A stretch of 19,564 nt of DNA from JBLNBU01 sp050260215 (GTDB lineage: Bacteria > Pseudomonadota > Alphaproteobacteria > Rhodospirillales > Magnetospirillaceae): assembly GCA_050260215.1 (NCBI GenBank), contig JBLNBU010000282.1:1-19564 (forward strand), read 5' to 3'. The notes below the pieces were generated by a model that saw only the letters and a list, made by a program, of their open reading frames with translations, had not been told where the DNA came from and did no database searches. This document shows, piece by piece, positions 15,138 to 19,564 of this stretch (within the stretch, counting starts at the first letter, position 1; each line of letters opens with the position of its first letter). A program made the translations under genes and the position numbers.

Positions 15138-17159
15138 TCAGCGTTCCTGGAAGGCCTGCATGGCCGCCATGTACACCGGCTTGAGCAGGTACTGCAGGAT
15201 GGTCTTCTCGCCGGTGACCACGTCAACCTGCACGGTCATGCCGGGCAGGATGTGGTTGCGGTCGGGGTTTTCGCCCACATAGGTCTTGTCCAGCTCGACC
15301 AGGCCCTTGTAGTAGGGCGACTTCTTCTCGTCGAGGAAGGTCGAGGGCGACACCTGGGCGACATGGCCGGTGACCGCGCCAAAACGGGCGAAGTCGTAGC
15401 TGGCCACCTTGATGCGCACCGCCTGGCCGGGGACCACGTGGCCGATGTCGCGCGGGGTGATCTGGTTTTCCACCAACAGCGTGTCGTCGACGGGGACGAT
15501 CTTGGTGACCATGCCGCCGGCCTGGATGACGCTGCCGGGGCTGGTGACCGCCAGCTCCTGGATCAGCCCGCGCACCGGCGAGACGATCTCGAGCCGCACC
15601 ACCCGGTCTTCCATCTTGGCGCGGGCCTCGCGCAGCTGGGCCAGCTCGGCGGTGACGGTGCCCATCTCGTTGAGCGCATCGTGCGACAGCTTGCTGCGCT
15701 GGTCGGTCAGCCGGGTCTCGGCCTCTGCCAGGGCCTCGCGCGCGGTCTTCAGCTGGCCCAGGAAGCGGGCGCGCTCGCCCTTCAGGCGCTCGAGTTCGCG
15801 CAGCACGTTGAAGTACACCACCTTGGACGCCAGTTCCTTCTCGACCAGGTGGCGGCGGATCTCGACCTCCTTGTCCAGCAGGTCGATCTGCTGGTCCATG
15901 GCCGAAATCTGGCTGCGGTAGAGCGCGATGTCGGCGCGGCGCTGGTCGATCTGGCGTTCGAGCACCTGGGCGGAGGCGTCGCGGGCCTTTTCCTGGGCGT
16001 CGAAGATGGTGCCCTGGTCCTGGGCCTGGGCGTGGTCGGCGCTTTCGTCGGCGGTGCCGAAATTGGGGGCGCGGCCCTCGGCGAAGGCGCGCAGGCGTTC
16101 GGCCCGCAGCATCAGGCCGGTCTCTCGCGCGCGCAGCTGTTCCAGCTCGGCCAGGGCCTGGGCGGGGTCCAGGCGCACCAGCACCTCGCCCTTGTCGACC
16201 AGCTGGCCTTCCTTGACCAGCACCTCACGGACGATACCGCCTTCCAGGTGCTGCAGCGGGCGGATCAGGCTGGACGGGACCACCTGGCCGTTGGTCACCG
16301 CCACTTCCTTGACCGGGGTGACCGCCGCCCACGCCACCAGGGCGCCGACGGTCAGGATGGTGGTCAGCATGGTACCGCGCACCAGCGGGCCGACGCCGCC
16401 TTCCTCGAACACCACCGCCTGGGCCAGGTGGCGGCGGAAGCGGTTGACCTGCCCCGACACCACCACGTCGGCGGCGACGTCCTCCTCACCCTCGGGATAG
16501 ATGCGGGTCAGGGCGAACACCAGGACCTGCAGCAGCACGACGAAGCCCAGCGCGGCGAAGGCAGCCAGCGTGCCGGCGGCGTATTCGGGGCTGGCCAGCT
16601 GGCCCAGCGCCTCGAGCACCCGGAAGCCCAGGATGCCGATCATCGCCCCCACCGCGGCCACCCGGGCCCGGCCCTTGGGGCGCTGGACCAGCGCGGCGTA
16701 GCGCGGCACCAGGCGGCGCTGCAGCAGCCACAGGCAGGTGGCGGCGGCCACCGCGCCCCAGCCGGCCTCGATCCTGGGCCAGATGGTGGTGCAGTCGGCC
16801 GCCTCGCAACCCTGCCTGGTCACCGTGGTGACCAGCGCCAGCGCCAGGGCGGGAATGGCGAACAGGGCCGGCCAGCCGTGGCGGTTCTCGGTGGGAATGT
16901 GCAGCAGGGCATGGCTGAACACCACCGCCGCCGCTGCGGCCAGCACCCAGGCGACCGCGGCGAAGCGGACCACGCCTGCGGGCAGGCCCAGCCAGGCCGC
17001 CGCCGCCGGTTCGCCGGCCAAGGCCAGGGCCAGCGTGCCGAAGGTGACGATGGAGGCGACCTCGCGGCCGAAGCTGGACCGGTGGTGGACCAGCAGGTAG
17101 ACCAGGATCGCCAGGCTCTGGATCGCGGCCAGCAGCGGAAGGGCGTCGAAGACGGTCAC
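15138..17159 (-). CDS. HlyD-family type I secretion adaptor with a multi-span N-terminal membrane domain
   Basis: The protein has 673 residues from the GTG at 17159. I prefer it to the GTG at 17168 because GGAG lies 8 bp from it but abuts the earlier codon. HlyD-type adaptors join an inner-membrane ABC exporter to an outer-membrane channel. The C-terminal 430 residues are typical: one membrane span (about 263-281), VTNGQVVPSSLIRPLQHLEGGIV, the lipoyl half VKEGQLVDKGEVLVRLDP, a long coiled coil, then VRLEIVSPVRGLIQELAV and PGMTVQVDVVTGEKTILQYLLKP. Unusually, the first 225 residues form about seven hydrophobic spans (about 5-25, 33-49, 63-85, 96-114, 133-147, 167-187, 196-218), with a Cys pair in the loop RQGCEAADC. 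Normal adaptors start just before the single span. The exporter gene ends 13 bp upstream, so they form an operon. Confidence 0.88.
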   Translation of the reverse strand: MTVFDALPLLAAIQSLAILVYLLVHHRSSFGREVASIVTFGTLALALAGEPAAAAWLGLPAGVVRFAAVAWVLAAAAAVVFSHALLHIPTENRHGWPALFAIPALALALVTTVTRQGCEAADCTTIWPRIEAGWGAVAAATCLWLLQRRLVPRYAALVQRPKGRARVAAVGAMIGILGFRVLEALGQLASPEYAAGTLAAFAALGFVVLLQVLVFALTRIYPEGEEDVAADVVVSGQVNRFRRHLAQAVVFEEGGVGPLVRGTMLTTILTVGALVAWAAVTPVKEVAVTNGQVVPSSLIRPLQHLEGGIVREVLVKEGQLVDKGEVLVRLDPAQALAELEQLRARETGLMLRAERLRAFAEGRAPNFGTADESADHAQAQDQGTIFDAQEKARDASAQVLERQIDQRRADIALYRSQISAMDQQIDLLDKEVEIRRHLVEKELASKVVYFNVLRELERLKGERARFLGQLKTAREALAEAETRLTDQRSKLSHDALNEMGTVTAELAQLREARAKMEDRVVRLEIVSPVRGLIQELAVTSPGSVIQAGGMVTKIVPVDDTLLVENQITPRDIGHVVPGQAVRIKVASYDFARFGAVTGHVAQVSPSTFLDEKKSPYYKGLVELDKTYVGENPDRNHILPGMTVQVDVVTGEKTILQYLLKPVYMAAMQAFQER

Positions 17160-17172
17160 GGCTTGCACTCCA

Positions 17173-19564
17173 TCACGCCAGTTTCGCCCGCACGTCCGCC
17201 GCCGGGCCGGACACCCGCACCGCGCCCTTTTCCAGCACGATGATCTGGTCGGCCAGGTGAAGGTGGCTGGGCCGGTGGGTGACCATGAAGATGGTCGCCC
17301 GTCCCCGCATGGCCTCGACGAACTCGCGGAAGCAGCGGTCGCCCTCGAAGTCGAGGCCGGTCACCGGCTCGTCCAGCAGCAGGATCGGGCTTTTCTTGAG
17401 GTAAGCCCGGGCCAGCGAGATGCCCTGGGCCAGGCTGGTTGAAATCCGGTTGGTAGCGGCGTCGCCGACCCTGGTGTCGATGCCCCTGGGCAGGGCCGCC
17501 ACCTCGTCCCACACCCCGGCCAGGGCCAGCGCCTCGCGCAGGTCGGCATCGCCGGCCGCCGGCTGGGCCAGTCGCAGGTTCTGGGCGATGGTGCCGAAGA
17601 ACAGCTGGGGCACCTGGGGGGCGTAGCCGATGCATTTCCTGAGCTCGACCGGATCCATCTGGCGGATGTCGAGGTCGTCGATCAGCACGTTGCCCGCCTG
17701 CGGGACGTAAAGGCCTGCGATCAGCTTCAGCACCGTCGACTTGCCGGCGCCGTCAGGGCCGACGATGGCGATCACCTCGCCCGGCTGGGCGTCGAAGGTG
17801 ACCCCGAGAAGCGCCGGGTCGGCATCGTGGGAATAGCGCAGCGATACGCGCGAGAACGACACCGCGCCGCGCAAGCTGAGCCCGGTGGCGGCCGCCTCGC
17901 CCTCGGCGCGGAACGAGGCCAGGGCCTCGAGCTGGCGGATGGACGAACGGGTCTGTTCAAGCCGCTGGACCAGCGAGAAGCCGGTCTGCATGGGCGCCAG
18001 GATGCGCCACACCACCATCATCGAGGCGATCAGCGCACCAGCGGTCATGTTGCCGACCAGCACCTGGTGGACGCCGACGATCATGGTCGCCATGCCCGAC
18101 AGCACCACCATGGCCTGGGACAGGCTGGCCAGCACGCTGGTCAGCGTGGTCGATTCATAACCCGACATGGCCGCCTGGGCGCAGATGTCGCGGAACCGGG
18201 CCTGCCAGGTGCCCTCAAGACCGCCATAGCGGATGGGGCGCATCTTCAGCAGGGTCTCGATGACGAATTCCTGGCGGCGCGTCACCGAGCGCCCGCTGCC
18301 CGCCACCCGCCGGCGCACCACCGGCATCACCGCGACCACGACGATGGCGAACATGGCCAGCGCTACCACCGGCACCAGCGCCACCGAACCGCCCAGCGCC
18401 ACCATCACCACCAGGTAGAGGACGACGAACGGCAGGTCGATGACGATGGCGGCGATGCCGCCGCCGAAGAAATCGCGAAAGCTTTCCAGGTCCTTGAAGC
18501 GGGCCAGCTGGCTGCCGATGCTGGCCCGCTCGGTCAGGGCCAGCGGCAACAGCAGCGTGCGCTCGAACACGGTGGTGGCGACGATGTAGCTGATACGCGC
18601 GCCCACATAGGACGATACCCGGGCGCGCAGCTCGCGCAGCACCTCGTCGCCGGCAATGACGATCAGCACCCCGCACAGGAACGCCACCAGCATGGCAAGA
18701 TCGCCGGTGGCGATGACCTTGTCGTAGACCGACATGGTGAACAGCGGCACGCCCAGGGACAAAAGGTTGATGATCAGGCTTTGGCCCAGCAGGGCCCAGG
18801 CCAGGCCGTGGAAGCGCGACAGCACCTGCTTGAACCACTGGCCCTGCGGCGGATGGAGCACGGCCGCATCCAAAAGCTGGAAGAAATAGGCGGTGCCGAA
18901 CAGCCGGGCCGAGGGCAGCTGGCGCTCGACCCGCTCGGCGGGATCGAACACCGTCACCGTCCCCCCTTCGGCGGCCAGCAGCAGCATGGGCTGGCCCGAC
19001 GGGTCGACGAACAGACAGGGCAGCGCGCGCGGGTCCACCGGCTTACCCTGCAGCTCGACCGCCTCGTTGCCGTAGCCCAGATAGGCCAGCACGTTGCGGA
19101 ACGACACGATGTCCAGGCGGTGGTCGAAATGGGGCAGAGCCTCTGACAGGTGGCGCAGGTCGCCGTTCCAGCGCAAGGATTTCAGCAGCGGCATCAGGCA
19201 GCGGCCGAAGTCCGAGGCGGCCTCGACCTCGCTGACCAAACCCTGGACGGCGTGGTCGTCGCGCTCGGGCTGGGCCGGGCCGGCCTGGGTCACCGACTGC
19301 AGCGCCGCCACTTGGGCCAGGGCCACGGGTTCGACCTTGGGCGCCGCCGCCTTGGCCGCCTTGGCATCGACCAGCGTGCCGCCCTGCAGCTTGAAGGTGC
19401 GCTCGGCCAGCCCCAGCATGGACGGGCGCGAGGTCATCAGCACCACCGTGGCGCGGCCCTTCATGCGCTCGAACACCTGGCGCAACGCGGCGTCGCCGGC
19501 GCCGTCGACGGCGGTATTGGCCTCGTCGAACAAGACGATGCGCGGTTCGGCCGACAGCGCCCGG
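17173..19564 (-). CDS. Tandem type I secretion ABC exporter (5' end off the window)
   Basis: The open frame continues through the right edge; about 797 codons are visible. It begins inside a first ATPase unit (RALSAEPRIVLFDEANTAVD, Walker B, then MTSRPSML where the H-loop His is replaced by Ser). A linker follows, then a C39-peptidase-like domain typical of type I exporters (about 115-235; EALPHFDHRLD and RALPCLFVD), a transmembrane domain (about 245-530) and a second ATPase. The latter has Walker A GPDGAGKST, Q-loop YAPQ, Walker B PILLLDEP and H-loop VTHRPS. Its signature region reads NRISTSLAQGISLARA, losing the LSGGQ glycines. The protein would use ATP to export a polypeptide together with the adaptor 13 bp downstream. 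Substrate and outer-membrane partner are not in the window. The C39-like domain probably binds rather than cleaves substrate. Confidence 0.9.
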   Translation of the reverse strand, partial: RALSAEPRIVLFDEANTAVDGAGDAALRQVFERMKGRATVVLMTSRPSMLGLAERTFKLQGGTLVDAKAAKAAAPKVEPVALAQVAALQSVTQAGPAQPERDDHAVQGLVSEVEAASDFGRCLMPLLKSLRWNGDLRHLSEALPHFDHRLDIVSFRNVLAYLGYGNEAVELQGKPVDPRALPCLFVDPSGQPMLLLAAEGGTVTVFDPAERVERQLPSARLFGTAYFFQLLDAAVLHPPQGQWFKQVLSRFHGLAWALLGQSLIINLLSLGVPLFTMSVYDKVIATGDLAMLVAFLCGVLIVIAGDEVLRELRARVSSYVGARISYIVATTVFERTLLLPLALTERASIGSQLARFKDLESFRDFFGGGIAAIVIDLPFVVLYLVVMVALGGSVALVPVVALAMFAIVVVAVMPVVRRRVAGSGRSVTRRQEFVIETLLKMRPIRYGGLEGTWQARFRDICAQAAMSGYESTTLTSVLASLSQAMVVLSGMATMIVGVHQVLVGNMTAGALIASMMVVWRILAPMQTGFSLVQRLEQTRSSIRQLEALASFRAEGEAAATGLSLRGAVSFSRVSLRYSHDADPALLGVTFDAQPGEVIAIVGPDGAGKSTVLKLIAGLYVPQAGNVLIDDLDIRQMDPVELRKCIGYAPQVPQLFFGTIAQNLRLAQPAAGDADLREALALAGVWDEVAALPRGIDTRVGDAATNRISTSLAQGISLARAYLKKSPILLLDEPVTGLDFEGDRCFREFVEAMRGRATIFMVTHRPSHLHLADQIIVLEKGAVRVSGPAADVRAKLA

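Overview
This window is GC-rich, with tightly packed genes. It carries many two-component and chemotaxis proteins and a copy of a GC-rich inverted repeat often seen between genes in alphaproteobacteria. It looks like a chromosomal segment from a free-living, motile alphaproteobacterium, most likely of the Rhodospirillales (Magnetospirillum-like). That placement rests on style and protein families, not on a marker gene. I see no tRNA, rRNA, CRISPR array, insertion sequence or prophage.

Left part (1-2981), potassium block. The 5' end of a Kup-type K+ transporter runs leftward and is broken by an in-frame TAG. Divergent from it are a 60-aa single-span membrane protein in the place KdpF usually takes, a KdpD-type kinase lacking the large N-terminal KdpD sensor domain, and KdpE. 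The intergenic region holds a perfect TTTATG direct repeat with an 11-bp period that closely resembles the E. coli KdpE operator. No kdpABC pump genes are present in the window.

Centre (3003-9388), a long leftward gene block and the most interesting part. In transcription order it encodes a secreted DUF6134-like protein, an OmpR-type regulator, a QseC/PmrB-like sensor kinase, a 'thermostable hemolysin' family protein (GNAT/LuxI-like), an AMP-dependent acyl ligase, a heme-oxygenase-like metal oxidase (TenA/CADD/UndA-like) and a short-chain dehydrogenase. A separate 61-aa disordered protein follows. Overlaps of 4-11 bp or gaps of a few bases link most neighbours. The four enzymes look like a small fatty-acyl-derived metabolite pathway of unknown product. 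Three near-identical direct repeats (consensus GTCAGGwTGnnGTCAG, 11-bp period) sit just upstream of the DUF6134 gene, the hemolysin-family gene and the 61-aa gene. They suggest that the embedded two-component system controls all three transcription units.

Right-centre (9389-12419). An AT-rich divergent promoter region with FNR-like half-matches leads to a small secreted protein with a strong terminator. Then come a small Tat-exported cysteine protein and a chemoreceptor fused to a C-terminal PilZ domain. A REP-like inverted repeat separates this last gene from the convergent glgP.

Right part (12439-19564), all leftward: glycogen phosphorylase, then a type I secretion pair. The pair consists of a HlyD-type adaptor with an unusual N-terminal block of about seven membrane spans, and a tandem ABC exporter entering from the right edge. 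In that exporter the preceding ATPase unit lacks its H-loop histidine and the last one has a degenerate signature motif.
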